In this document: piece after piece, positions 14,551-22,957 of the stretch
How the letters are laid out: every line of letters begins with the position of its first letter
How positions within the stretch are numbered: the stretch's first letter is position 1
Assembly: GCA_031548675.1 (NCBI GenBank)
Contig: JAVBQU010000073.1
Span: forward strand, 1-29,308
DNA length: 29,308 nucleotides
Origin: JAVBQU01 sp031548675
GTDB lineage: Bacteria; Bacteroidota; Bacteroidia; Bacteroidales; P3
Reading direction: 5' to 3'
Translations under genes and position numbers: made by a program
The notes under the pieces: generated by a model
Told to the model about the DNA's origin: nothing
Seen by the model: the letters and a program-made list of their open reading frames with translations, nothing else
The model's database searches: none

Positions 14551-16272
14551 TTATTTTTCTATCAGTTTTTTAGTTTTAATCTTTTCCTTTAAAGTTTCGC
14601 TTTCGCTGCCGGCATGCAATGCTTTTTGCCAATAGGTAACCGCATTATCTACTTGGTTTAAACGATATAAAATATCGCCGTAATGCTCTAAAACATCGCC
14701 GTCATTTTCTCCTCCATTTTGCATGGCTTTTTCTATCTGGGCTTTAGCCTCGGTATATTTACCCTGCTGATACAAAACCCATCCGTAAGTATCTAAAAAT
14801 GTAGCATTTTTAGCTTCTGTGTCCACCGCTTTTTTAGCCATTTGAGCTGCTTCGTCCAGATTTTCTTTCCGCAACGACAAATAATAGGCAAAGTTATTAA
14901 GGACATGGGTATTTGCAGGATTAAGATTTAATGCTTTCCTATAGAAATTATCCGATCTTTCGTATTCGCCCAAAAAATGATAAGCATCCCCGCGCATGGC
15001 ATGAAATTCTTGCAATAAATCGGGTTTGGTAACCCATTTTGCTCCTTTTTCCAAAGCTTCGGCTGCTTCCTTGTACTTTTTCAACGAAACATTTGCCATT
15101 CCGTTATATAAATAGGGGATAGGCTGTTCGGGAAACAATTCTATGATTTGATTAGAGAACATAGCCACCGAATCGGGAGCCATATTCAATTCAGAATTTA
15201 CATACAATAAAGTTTCCCATGTAATATACTGGCTTTTGTCATACTGTAAGGTTTTTTGCAGAGCAGTTCTGGCTTCGGGCAGTTTCTTTTGATGTAAAAG
15301 CAGACCGCTGTAAACCGAGTATACTTTAGGCTCTTCGGGATAGTTTTTTACCAGTATTTCTACCAGTTCCTCTACATTATTTTCCGATAACCGCATTTGA
15401 TCGGCAGTATATAGCAATTGCAGTTTTGTATTTATATCCAAAGCCGGATTGGCGTATGCTTTCTTCATATTTTCAAATGCTTCTGCCGGCTTATTTTGTA
15501 GCATGTAATAATTTGCCAAAGAAACATTAATATAAGGGTCTTGCGGATTGATTTGTTCTATCTTTTTATAGCAATCCAAAGCTTTGTCATAATCCTTTTT
15601 TCCTACATACATTTCTGCCAGAATTGCATAATATTTAGTTTCTGTAGGATTCTCTTTTATCAGCTTTTGAATTTCATCTACCGCCTTGGAAAATTTACCC
15701 ATCGCGAGAAAAATTTCATGTTTCTGCATCGAAATTTCTTCCTGTACTCCAGTCTGTTTTTCAATCAGGTCGCATGCTTTCAAAAAATCTTTATATTTAC
15801 CCGCATGCAAAGCCGAGTTGCCCCATTCAAATAAATAATTGATATTGGCGGGATATTGAGCTGCTAATTTCTTATAAATATCTGATGATTCGGAATATTT
15901 ACGCGTTTTCTCGAAAATATCAGCCGCTTTCAATTGATACCACTCATTTTTCGGGCTTTTAGCCAAAGCTTTTTTGATATACACTCCGGCTTCATCGTAA
16001 TGTCGTGTAGCGTCATAGATGCAGGCTGTTTCGTAAAAGCAGCTCGCACAATCGGGTTGTTTAGCAAGGATTTGTTCCAATATTTCTAAAGCAACCTTGT
16101 AATTGCCCAATTCTTTAGCCGACAATGCATCGATAAACATTCCGTCAATTATCAACTGCTCTTTGGTCGGCTGTGCTTGAGTACTTTTTTTATCTTTCGG
16201 TTCAGATGCAAAGCTATTTACAAACAGCATGGTTGCAGCTAAAAGTAATACATAAGGTTTGAAAAATGACAT
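14551..16272 (-). CDS. Exported tetratricopeptide-repeat protein
   Basis: A 573-residue protein with signal peptide MSFFKPYVLLLAATMLFVNS, cleaved near FAS/EP. The rest is almost entirely TPR helices from about residue 40 to 560, for example KVALEILEQILAKQPDCASCFYETACIY, GWVLYQQGKYTEAKAQIEKAM and HYGDILYRLNQVDNAVTYWQKAL. The two Cys in PDCASC could form a disulfide in the periplasm. The family acts as a protein-protein scaffold, and the partner is not evident. Coupling to the DUF4292 lipoprotein three bases downstream suggests the two act together at the outer membrane. A long inverted repeat lies between dut and this gene. Confidence 0.88.
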   Translation of the reverse strand: MSFFKPYVLLLAATMLFVNSFASEPKDKKSTQAQPTKEQLIIDGMFIDALSAKELGNYKVALEILEQILAKQPDCASCFYETACIYDATRHYDEAGVYIKKALAKSPKNEWYQLKAADIFEKTRKYSESSDIYKKLAAQYPANINYLFEWGNSALHAGKYKDFLKACDLIEKQTGVQEEISMQKHEIFLAMGKFSKAVDEIQKLIKENPTETKYYAILAEMYVGKKDYDKALDCYKKIEQINPQDPYINVSLANYYMLQNKPAEAFENMKKAYANPALDINTKLQLLYTADQMRLSENNVEELVEILVKNYPEEPKVYSVYSGLLLHQKKLPEARTALQKTLQYDKSQYITWETLLYVNSELNMAPDSVAMFSNQIIELFPEQPIPYLYNGMANVSLKKYKEAAEALEKGAKWVTKPDLLQEFHAMRGDAYHFLGEYERSDNFYRKALNLNPANTHVLNNFAYYLSLRKENLDEAAQMAKKAVDTEAKNATFLDTYGWVLYQQGKYTEAKAQIEKAMQNGGENDGDVLEHYGDILYRLNQVDNAVTYWQKALHAGSESETLKEKIKTKKLIEK

Positions 16273-16288
16273 GTTTCTTTATTTTAAA

Positions 16289-16333
16289 GTGAAAAGTGAG
16301 TAATGAAAAGAAGTTTCACAATTCACTTTTCAC
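16289..16333. repeat. Inverted repeat between dut and the TPR gene
   Basis: GTGAAAAGTGA (16289-16299) and TCACTTTTCAC (16323-16333) are exact reverse complements around a 23-base loop. On the - strand (gene direction) it is followed by TTTAAAATAAAG, so it may attenuate transcription from dut into the TPR gene. The arms are also of the AAGTGAAAAGTGA simple-repeat kind common in Bacteroidales intergenic DNA. Confidence 0.55.
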
Positions 16334-16346
16334 CATTCGTCAATAT

Positions 16347-16781
16347 TTATTTAGTTCCCGTATGTCCGAAACCGCCAACACCTCTTTCCGTTTCATTTAA
16401 GGTTTCAACAGCTATCCATTCGGCTTTTTCGTGACGGGCAATAACCATTTGGGCTACACGCTCGCCGTCATTTACAACAAACTCTTCGTTAGAAAGGTTT
16501 ACCAATATGATTTTAATCTCTCCCCGATAATCAGCATCTATAGTTCCCGGAGAATTTAATACACCGATTCCTTTCTTAAAAGCCAAACCGCTGCGAGGAC
16601 GTATTTGGGCTTCGTAGCCTTCGGGCAATTCTATAAATAAACCTGTAGGAACTAAAACTCTTTCCAAAGGTTTCATGCAGATGGGTTCATTCAATTCGGC
16701 ACGTATATCCATACCGGCAGCATGAATAGTTTCGTAAGCCGGAAGCGGATGTTTTGATGTATTTACAATTTTTATTTTCAT
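16347..16781 (-). CDS. dut: dUTP diphosphatase
   Basis: Hydrolyses dUTP to dUMP and PPi, keeping uracil out of DNA and feeding dTMP synthesis. The 144-residue trimeric dUTPase has all five motifs in order: AAGMDIRA (about residues 21-28), RPRSGLAFKKG, NSPGTIDADYRGEI, GERVAQMVI and the C-terminal P-loop-like RGVGGFGHTG. The catalytic Asp is in TIDADYRG. It starts the dut / TPR / DUF4292 run and lies 103 bases after rodA. The upstream region contains a partial duplication of ACTTTATAAACTTTTG type. Confidence 0.97.
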   Translation of the reverse strand: MKIKIVNTSKHPLPAYETIHAAGMDIRAELNEPICMKPLERVLVPTGLFIELPEGYEAQIRPRSGLAFKKGIGVLNSPGTIDADYRGEIKIILVNLSNEEFVVNDGERVAQMVIARHEKAEWIAVETLNETERGVGGFGHTGTK

Positions 16782-16852
16782 GATTCAGTTCAAAAGTTAT
16801 AAGGTTTGTAATGCCCAAAAGTTTATAAAGTAAATGGTGTAGGAAATTTTAG

Positions 16853-16887
16853 ACCTTGTCTACTCGTTTACTTGTACCTCGTATCTA
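16853..16887 (-). repeat. Copy 3 of the short repeat, starting at the rodA stop codon
   Basis: Read on the - strand, it starts with the rodA TAG stop and runs through GATACGAGGTACAAG and GTAAACGAGTAGACAAGG. This matches the segment after the pentapeptide lipoprotein gene, in the same orientation relative to the upstream gene. Confidence 0.6.
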
Positions 16888-18141
16888 CAACAGATTCAAT
16901 CGGTTTTCGTCTTGCTTAATAAAAATAAACAGCAAAATAGTAAAAGCCCAAAGCGATGAACCCCCATAGCTTATAAACGGCAGAGGAATTCCGATAACAG
17001 GTAATAAACCCAACACCATGCCTATATTAATAAGAAAATGGGTAAATAAAATACAGACTACACCATAGCCGTAAATACGGGCGAAAGCCGATCTTTGCCG
17101 TTCGGCAAGCATTACCAAGCGTATCAATAGAAAAATATATATACCGATAACAAAAATACAGCCTACAAAACCCCATTCTTCGCCGATGGTACAAAAAATA
17201 AAGTCGGTACTTTGCTTAGGTACAAAACTAAATTTGGTTTGGGTTCCTTGTAAAAACCCTTTGCCTAAAAGTCCACCCGAACCAATGGCAATTTTAGCTT
17301 GATTAATATTATAGCCTATATTTTTCGGATCTTCTTTTTTCCCTAACAAAACGTCGATTCTATCTTTTTGGTGTGGCTCTAAAACATTTTTATAAATAAA
17401 ATCCACACTCAATACAAATAAGGCAGAGGCTGCAAATAATCCGGCTAACTTCAATATATTCTTGGTACTCTTCTTTATAAAGTAATACAATGTGGCAAAA
17501 ATAATAAAAATGACACCTATTAAAATAAATTGATTAATCAGCAAAGCGAGTACAAATAATACAATGGCTGCTGAACCTACAATCAGGATATTTCCCGAAA
17601 GTCCTTCGCGGTAGAGTACCAATATTAACGAAAGAAACACCAATGCAGACCCTGTATCTTTCTGCAAAAGAATTAAAATAATAGGGATTCCGATTAATAA
17701 TCCAACCCTGATTTTAGTTTGCCGGTGTTGTATATTAATTCCCGTTTCGCCCAGATATTTAGCTAAAACTAACGCAGTAGATACTTTGGCAAATTCTGAA
17801 GGTTGTATTCCCAAGTTTCCAACACCTATCCACGAAGTAGCCCCATAGGTTTTTTGTCCTATAAAAATAACAATCAGCAGGAGCACCATAGATACGCCGT
17901 AAAATACATACGCAAAATGAGAAAAAAACTTAGGATCAATAACCAAAAGGCTGATAGCAACCAAAAATGAAGTTCCTATCCACATCAACTGCTTGCCGCT
18001 CTGCATCGAGAAATCGAAAATACTACTATGGTCTTCGCTGTAGCGGGTAGCATAAATATTGAGCCATCCAATAAAAACCAACAGCACATAAAGCAGCACT
18101 GTAATCTTATCAATATTGGCAAATATTCCGTTCTTATTCAT
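16885..18141 (-). CDS. rodA: Rod-shape glycosyltransferase RodA (SEDS family)
   Basis: The SEDS peptidoglycan polymerase that works with PBP2 in the elongasome. It has 418 residues and about ten membrane segments. Family motifs include QLMWIGTS near the start, the GATSWIGVGNLGIQPSEFAKVS block (about residues 99-120), the long periplasmic loop with KIAIGSGGLLGKGFLQGTQTKFSFVPKQSTDFIFCTIGEEWGF, and the C-terminal GLLPVIGIPLPFISYGGSS. The Glu in QPSEFAK is part of the family signature. It lies 142 bases downstream of its partner mrdA. MreB, MreC and MreD, often upstream in this phylum, are not in the window. Confidence 0.96.
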   Translation of the reverse strand: MNKNGIFANIDKITVLLYVLLVFIGWLNIYATRYSEDHSSIFDFSMQSGKQLMWIGTSFLVAISLLVIDPKFFSHFAYVFYGVSMVLLLIVIFIGQKTYGATSWIGVGNLGIQPSEFAKVSTALVLAKYLGETGINIQHRQTKIRVGLLIGIPIILILLQKDTGSALVFLSLILVLYREGLSGNILIVGSAAIVLFVLALLINQFILIGVIFIIFATLYYFIKKSTKNILKLAGLFAASALFVLSVDFIYKNVLEPHQKDRIDVLLGKKEDPKNIGYNINQAKIAIGSGGLLGKGFLQGTQTKFSFVPKQSTDFIFCTIGEEWGFVGCIFVIGIYIFLLIRLVMLAERQRSAFARIYGYGVVCILFTHFLINIGMVLGLLPVIGIPLPFISYGGSSLWAFTILLFIFIKQDENRLNLL

Positions 18142-18246
18142 TTCTTTTTAGAGTAAGAGGTCAGTTGTGAAAAGTGAAAATTTTTTTGCACAAATTCCTC
18201 CTTATTTTAATTTTATTCGTGAAAATCTGTTTTGTTCGTGTTATCT

Positions 18247-18271
18247 GTGGGTTATTATTCCCACAACCCAC
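18247..18271. repeat. Small inverted repeat between mrdA and rodA
   Basis: GTGGGTT (18247-18253) and AACCCAC (18265-18271) are exact reverse complements with an 11-base loop, 13 bases after the mrdA stop. No T run follows on the - strand, so it is at best a weak stop or an RNA-stabilising stem. Confidence 0.4.
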
Positions 18272-18283
18272 CTCTCACTAAAA

Positions 18284-20101
18284 TCAAAACAATTTTGATT
18301 TCATCATATTCGCTTCAAGGTCTGTCCGTTTTACAGTACCTTTCAGATATTTTTCTATCATCAAACTGGCAATGGGAGCAGCCCACGTACCGCCGAATCC
18401 TGCATTTTCTATATAAACCGAAATCGCAATTTTGGGATTATTCATCGGAGCAAAGGCAATAAAAACCGAATGGTCTCTGCCATGCGGATTCTGAGCTGTT
18501 CCCGTTTTTCCGCAAACTACAATATCGTCTATCCGTGCAGCTTTGGCGGTTCCCCCGGGTTCGTGTACTACTTCATACATAGCTTGTGCTACGAGTTGAA
18601 AATATTCATCCCTTACCGTTGTTTTATGTTTCTCTTTAAACCGGTGATCAATATCCGTATTATTTCCTATTTTTTTAATAAAATGAGGCGTATAATAATA
18701 ACCTCTGTTGGCAAAAATAGCTGCCAGATTTGCCATTTGTATCGGCACAATTCCTGTTTCACCCTGCCCGATACTTACAGAAGCAATGGTATAAAAATTC
18801 CAATGGTCTTTGCCATACCATTTATCATAAAATTCGGGGGTGGGAATCAAACCTTTCCGCTGGTTAGGGATGTCGAGTTCCAAACTTTTTCCCAAACCGA
18901 AACTAAGGACATGCTTACGCCAATCTATTAAGCATAGGCGGGCATCTTCGAAGCGATTCGGAGATTTTCCTTGTGATAAGGTTCTTTGAAATACACGGTA
19001 AAAATAGGGGTTGCACGACATCTTTATGGCGCTTATCACATTTGTTGCCGTTGGGTGGTTGTGGCAGCCTACCCTCATTCCTACTTTGTCGCAAGGAAAA
19101 GAAGCATTAGGAGTTATAGCTCCTTCTTCCAGAGCTACTAATGCCTGTACAATTTTAAAAATAGAACCCGGAGGATATTCCGCCATCAGTGCCCTGTCAA
19201 ACAGGGGCTTTTGAGGCTCTAAAAGCATTTTGGCATAATTGTTCCCTCTTTCTCTACCCACCAAAAGCGATGGATTGTAGGAAGGAGAAGAAACCATAGC
19301 AAGAATTTCTCCGGTACTGGGTTCGATGGCAACAATACTGCCTACTTTTCCTGCCATCAATTTTTCTCCGTATTCTTGCAAATCGGCATCAATAGTAGAA
19401 TATAAAATATCTCCTGCAACAGCGGTAGTATCAAAAATGCCATCCTGAAAACTTCCTTTTTCGCGGTTATGTACATCCACCATCATAATCCGCGAACCTT
19501 TTCTACCCCGCAGGTAATCTTCGTAATATTTTTCCAATCCGCTCATACCGATGTAATCCCCGGGTTGGTAATAGGAGTTCTTTTTAATCATCTTATCGTC
19601 CACCTCCCCAATGTAGCCAAGCAGGTGGGCAGCAATAGAACGTGGATAATTCCGCAGGCTACGCCGCTGGGTATAAAAAGCCCCGTTAAATTTGTAGAGC
19701 TTGCCTTGCAGCAAGCCATTCATTTCTTTTGAAATTTGTTTTTCCAGAATAGAAGCTTTGTATGGAGAATAGGTATAAGCTTTTTCTAGTTTGGCGTCAA
19801 AATCTTCCCGCGGGATATTGATAAGCTTACAAAATTCATTGGTGTCTATTCCCTTTACTTTATGGGGGATAACCATAATGTCGTATACAAAATCATTATA
19901 TACCAAATAATTGCCCTTCCGGTCTAAAATCAATCCCCTTTCGGGATATATAACCATATTGCGGAGGGCATTCCGGTTTGCCAAGGTAGGATAGCTGTCA
20001 TCAATAATCTGCAAATACATCAACCGTGCGACAAAAATAATGCCTACGGAAATGAATATGGCAAACAAAGTAATTTTTCTATTAGCGTAGCTGTGTTTCA
20101 T
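18284..20101 (-). CDS. mrdA: Penicillin-binding protein 2 (elongation transpeptidase)
   Basis: The cell-elongation D,D-transpeptidase that pairs with RodA. It has 605 residues. A short cytoplasmic tail is followed by one membrane anchor (about residues 9-29). The PBP dimerisation domain carries RNALRNMVIYPERGLILDRKG and the RSLRNYPRSIAAHLLGYIGEV block. The transpeptidase domain has the SxxK motif at Ser313/Lys316 (PPGSIFK), SxN at 362-364 (SCN) and KTG at 532-534 (CGKTGTAQ), so the catalytic site is complete. It has its own -7 element (20134-20127) and is divergent from the secreted protein gene at 20234. The next gene on its strand is rodA. Confidence 0.96.
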   Translation of the reverse strand: MKHSYANRKITLFAIFISVGIIFVARLMYLQIIDDSYPTLANRNALRNMVIYPERGLILDRKGNYLVYNDFVYDIMVIPHKVKGIDTNEFCKLINIPREDFDAKLEKAYTYSPYKASILEKQISKEMNGLLQGKLYKFNGAFYTQRRSLRNYPRSIAAHLLGYIGEVDDKMIKKNSYYQPGDYIGMSGLEKYYEDYLRGRKGSRIMMVDVHNREKGSFQDGIFDTTAVAGDILYSTIDADLQEYGEKLMAGKVGSIVAIEPSTGEILAMVSSPSYNPSLLVGRERGNNYAKMLLEPQKPLFDRALMAEYPPGSIFKIVQALVALEEGAITPNASFPCDKVGMRVGCHNHPTATNVISAIKMSCNPYFYRVFQRTLSQGKSPNRFEDARLCLIDWRKHVLSFGLGKSLELDIPNQRKGLIPTPEFYDKWYGKDHWNFYTIASVSIGQGETGIVPIQMANLAAIFANRGYYYTPHFIKKIGNNTDIDHRFKEKHKTTVRDEYFQLVAQAMYEVVHEPGGTAKAARIDDIVVCGKTGTAQNPHGRDHSVFIAFAPMNNPKIAISVYIENAGFGGTWAAPIASLMIEKYLKGTVKRTDLEANMMKSKLF

Positions 20102-20126
20102 AAAACCCTTGGAACTGAAAGGTATG

Positions 20127-20134
20127 CAAAGGTA
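20127..20134 (-). promoter_or_regulatory. -7 promoter element for mrdA
   Basis: TACCTTTG followed by C on the - strand, 25 bases before the mrdA ATG. Only 31 bases separate it from the opposite -7 element at 20166. Confidence 0.6.
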
Positions 20135-20165
20135 GTGGAAAAAAAGGAGAATGAATAATTTTTCG

Positions 20166-20173
20166 TACTTTTG
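20166..20173 (+). promoter_or_regulatory. -7 promoter element for the secreted protein at 20234
   Basis: TACTTTTG followed by C matches TAnnTTTG, 60 bases before the ATG. No TTG is visible at -33. Confidence 0.55.
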
Positions 20174-20233
20174 CTACAGAATCAGATTAATATTATTTGC
20201 TTATTTATCAGAAAGATAACTATATTTTAAATT

Positions 20234-21796
20234 ATGCGTTCAATTTTGCTTACGATATGCTGTTTTATTATCAGCAGTTTTACACTTTTTTCTCAAACTA
20301 CCGAAGAATTAAATCTTGCCCGTTATTGGAAATATCGCGAACGGTTTAATAACTATTTTACTTATCAAGGCTCTCAAAATGGAGAAGGGCTGGTGGTGTG
20401 TATCAGAAACAGGGAACTCTCGCCCAATATGATGCAGCCTAATTTAGGCTTTGGGCAGCATGGCATCCATTTTGGTTATTATTTGGGGGTACTATCGACA
20501 GAATATTTATTGTTATCTGTTTATAACCAAACAGAAGCTGCTAATAATACATTCCATGAGCTTCAGTTGGTTCTTACCGCTTATGAAGAACAATTAGATA
20601 AATGCGAAAATATCTGGGGTAAAGAAAAAGTTGTAGATGGTTTTTTTGTGCGGGAAAATGTTCCCACTAATTTTCTATCCGATACCATTGAATATGGACG
20701 AATGCATAAAACCCATTTCAATCAGGGGTTAACACCTGAAAATGTTTGGGATAAAAACCAAGCAAATTTTGCAGGCGTTCCTAAAGGACATCCGGGATGG
20801 GTGGATGTGGTAGATGTAAGAGAAGCTAGCAACAAAGAACCCATGAGTCAGGACGAGGCTTATGGAATGATGATGGGATTGGCATTGGTTGCCCGCTGTG
20901 TACCTGAATTACACGACAGAGCTGCCGATTTGCTCGAAAAAATTACTTTGCACATAATCAATAAAAATCCCAATTACCATTGCAGCGGAATCAGCTATTA
21001 TATTTACAAGCCGAACTGCCAAAAAGTGTCGGAATCAGCAGGAGGAAATACCGGAGCTATGGGCTATGGAATAGCTGCTGCCGCGGCTTCCGTAACCGGC
21101 AAAGATTTTGAAACTTTTATGAATCCCTATAGCAATAAACAGGTAAAAAGCGTGGGCGAAAAACCCTATAACCGGAAATTCTACGATCGGTTGTTGCGTA
21201 GTGGAAATATAAAATTATTGTGGAATATAGTGTATTATGGAGCTCCGGGCGAACAAGAATGGAATCGGTCGATGATTTCAACTTTGGCAGCTATAGGCGA
21301 TTCGTGGTATCCTGATACTGAGAAAGGGATTGCCAACAATGCCCTGCATACTTCCGGTACACGGGCAAACCACGATTGGCGTTCATTTTACCTCACTTTA
21401 TGGCGTTTTTTATATGGGCATGAGGGTAATATGAATGAAAAAAGTTTGATAATGAGCGAGCTTTCAAGTGCACCTTGGGAAGGTCCTTACAATTATGTTT
21501 CACCTGAACATCCGGATAACCACGCCGAAGGCGGCTGGGCGCATGAATATCGTTACCGGGCAACTTTCGATGAGCAGTATAAAGGCAGAGGGCATAAAGG
21601 TGTTTTCAATGGCTTAGATTATATGCTGATGTATAACTTATATCAATTGGTATACGGTACAGAAGATAAAAGTATTCCCCCTTATGTTCCTGCAAGCAAT
21701 GAAAATCTACAGATTCAATCTGCCGATTTTATTCAAGCCGATTGGAATTTGAAAGATAAGACCATATTTGAGCAAAAGATAAAAAAGAAAAAGTAA
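20234..21796 (+). CDS. Large secreted protein of unknown function
   Basis: A 520-residue protein with signal peptide MRSILLTICCFIISSFTLFS/Q. I do not recognise the family. Visible features include an N-terminal GFGQHGIHFGYYLGVLSTEYLLL (about residues 76-98), rich in His, Gly and aromatic residues, and a helical middle. PNYHCSGISYYIYKPNCQKVSESAGGNTGAMGYGIAAAAASV follows, with two Cys that could pair. Further on are NRSMISTLAAIGDSWYPDTE, TRANHDWRSFYLTLWRFLYG and HAEGGWAHEYRYRATF. The mix of helices with conserved Trp, His, Asp and Glu would suit an (alpha/alpha) barrel of the kind seen in glycan-active enzymes, but that is a guess. The C-terminus is Lys-rich (KIKKKK). No lipobox is present. It has its own promoter, divergent from mrdA. 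Confidence 0.6.
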   Translation: MRSILLTICCFIISSFTLFSQTTEELNLARYWKYRERFNNYFTYQGSQNGEGLVVCIRNRELSPNMMQPNLGFGQHGIHFGYYLGVLSTEYLLLSVYNQTEAANNTFHELQLVLTAYEEQLDKCENIWGKEKVVDGFFVRENVPTNFLSDTIEYGRMHKTHFNQGLTPENVWDKNQANFAGVPKGHPGWVDVVDVREASNKEPMSQDEAYGMMMGLALVARCVPELHDRAADLLEKITLHIINKNPNYHCSGISYYIYKPNCQKVSESAGGNTGAMGYGIAAAAASVTGKDFETFMNPYSNKQVKSVGEKPYNRKFYDRLLRSGNIKLLWNIVYYGAPGEQEWNRSMISTLAAIGDSWYPDTEKGIANNALHTSGTRANHDWRSFYLTLWRFLYGHEGNMNEKSLIMSELSSAPWEGPYNYVSPEHPDNHAEGGWAHEYRYRATFDEQYKGRGHKGVFNGLDYMLMYNLYQLVYGTEDKSIPPYVPASNENLQIQSADFIQADWNLKDKTIFEQKIKKKK

Positions 21797-21799
21797 TGA

Positions 21800-22789
21800 T
21801 TAATCTAACGAAAAATTAGAGAAAACCTTTTGAATTTCATCAAATGTATCTAAAATCTCGTTCTTTTCAAGAGAAAGAACCAGCTTCATTCTAAAAGGCT
21901 TAAAATCGGGAATTCCTCTGAAATAGCCCCCGTAATGTTTCCGCATTTCGGGTATGGCACGGTTTTCGCCTTTGTCCTCGATAGATTGTAAAAAATGCTC
22001 TCGGCAAATACTTACCCTTTCTGCAATGTTTGGAAAAACTACCTCCTTGCCTTGCAGGGCAGCTGCTACTTGTTGAAAAATCCAAGGATTGCCAATTGCA
22101 GCCCGTCCTATCATCATGCCATCCACATTATATTTTTGTTTCATTCCCAACGCTTTTTCGGCACTGTCAATATCTCCGTTACCAAAAATGGGAATTTTTA
22201 TATAAGGATTATTTTTTACAGCATCTATCAAAGTCCAGTCAGCAGTACCTTTATAAAGCTGTGCACGGGTTCTTCCATGTATGCTTAAGGCGGCAATACC
22301 TACATCTTGCAAACGTTCCGCAATTTCTACAATGGGCATATCGGTTTCGTCCCAGCCCAAGCGGGTTTTTACGGTAACAGGTAAACGAGTGGTTTTTACT
22401 ACAGCTTCAGTAATTTTTACCATTTTCGGAATATCGCGTAAAATTCCTGCTCCTGCTCCTTTGCTTATAACTTTTCTTACAGGGCAGCCCCAGTTTATAT
22501 CAATGAAATCAGGGTGGTAACTTTCGGCTATTTCAACCGCTTTTTGCATGGATACCTCATCATGTCCGAAAATTTGAATTCCCAGCGGACGTTCTGCTCC
22601 TTCGAAATGTAGCTTCGAAACGCTTTTTCGGGCATCGCGTATCAAGCCTTCGGAAGAAATAAATTCGGTAATCAATAAATCGGCGCCAAAACGCTTGCAG
22701 AGCAGACGAAATGATGAATCTGTAATATCCTCCATAGGTGCCAATGCTAAGGGATAGGGGGGGAGTTCTATGTTTTGTATCTTTATCAT
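21800..22789 (-). CDS. dusB: tRNA-dihydrouridine synthase (DusB/Nifr3 type)
   Basis: The flavoenzyme that reduces uridine to dihydrouridine in the tRNA D-loop. It has 329 residues with this start. The TIM-barrel motifs are LALAPMEDITDSSFRLLCKRFGADLLITEF (about residues 14-43), DINWGCPVRKVISKGAGAG with the catalytic Cys102, VTVKTRLGW, LSIHGRTRAQLYKGTADW, PIFGNGDI and DGMMIGRAAIGNPW. The frame can be extended upstream to a TTG at 22828, but ATG 22789 opens directly into MIKIQNIELPPYPLALAPM, so it is preferred. Its stop is only four bases from that of the convergent secreted protein gene. A hairpin separates it from the upstream alcohol dehydrogenase gene. DusB is the best guess among Dus types. 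Confidence 0.92.
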   Translation of the reverse strand: MIKIQNIELPPYPLALAPMEDITDSSFRLLCKRFGADLLITEFISSEGLIRDARKSVSKLHFEGAERPLGIQIFGHDEVSMQKAVEIAESYHPDFIDINWGCPVRKVISKGAGAGILRDIPKMVKITEAVVKTTRLPVTVKTRLGWDETDMPIVEIAERLQDVGIAALSIHGRTRAQLYKGTADWTLIDAVKNNPYIKIPIFGNGDIDSAEKALGMKQKYNVDGMMIGRAAIGNPWIFQQVAAALQGKEVVFPNIAERVSICREHFLQSIEDKGENRAIPEMRKHYGGYFRGIPDFKPFRMKLVLSLEKNEILDTFDEIQKVFSNFSLD

Positions 22790-22870
22790 TGTATCTTTTC
22801 TCTGCGAAATCAATTTGTTTAAAATCAATATTAAATTGATTGAGTATTGATTTTAGTGATTATAAATGAA

Positions 22871-22917
22871 TATTGCTCGCGGAATCTATTAATAAACCTG
22901 AGATTCTGCGAGCAATA
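22871..22917 (-). terminator. Long hairpin after the alcohol dehydrogenase gene, probable terminator
   Basis: TATTGCTCGCGGAATCT (22871-22887) pairs with AGATTCTGCGAGCAATA (22901-22917): 17 pairs with one G-U, loop 13. On the - strand it lies 41 bases after the dehydrogenase stop and is followed by TTCATTTATAA, a modest T-rich tail. Confidence 0.65.
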
Positions 22918-22957
22918 AATTGAAAAATAAGGAATAAAATAATTGTAAATAATTTGT

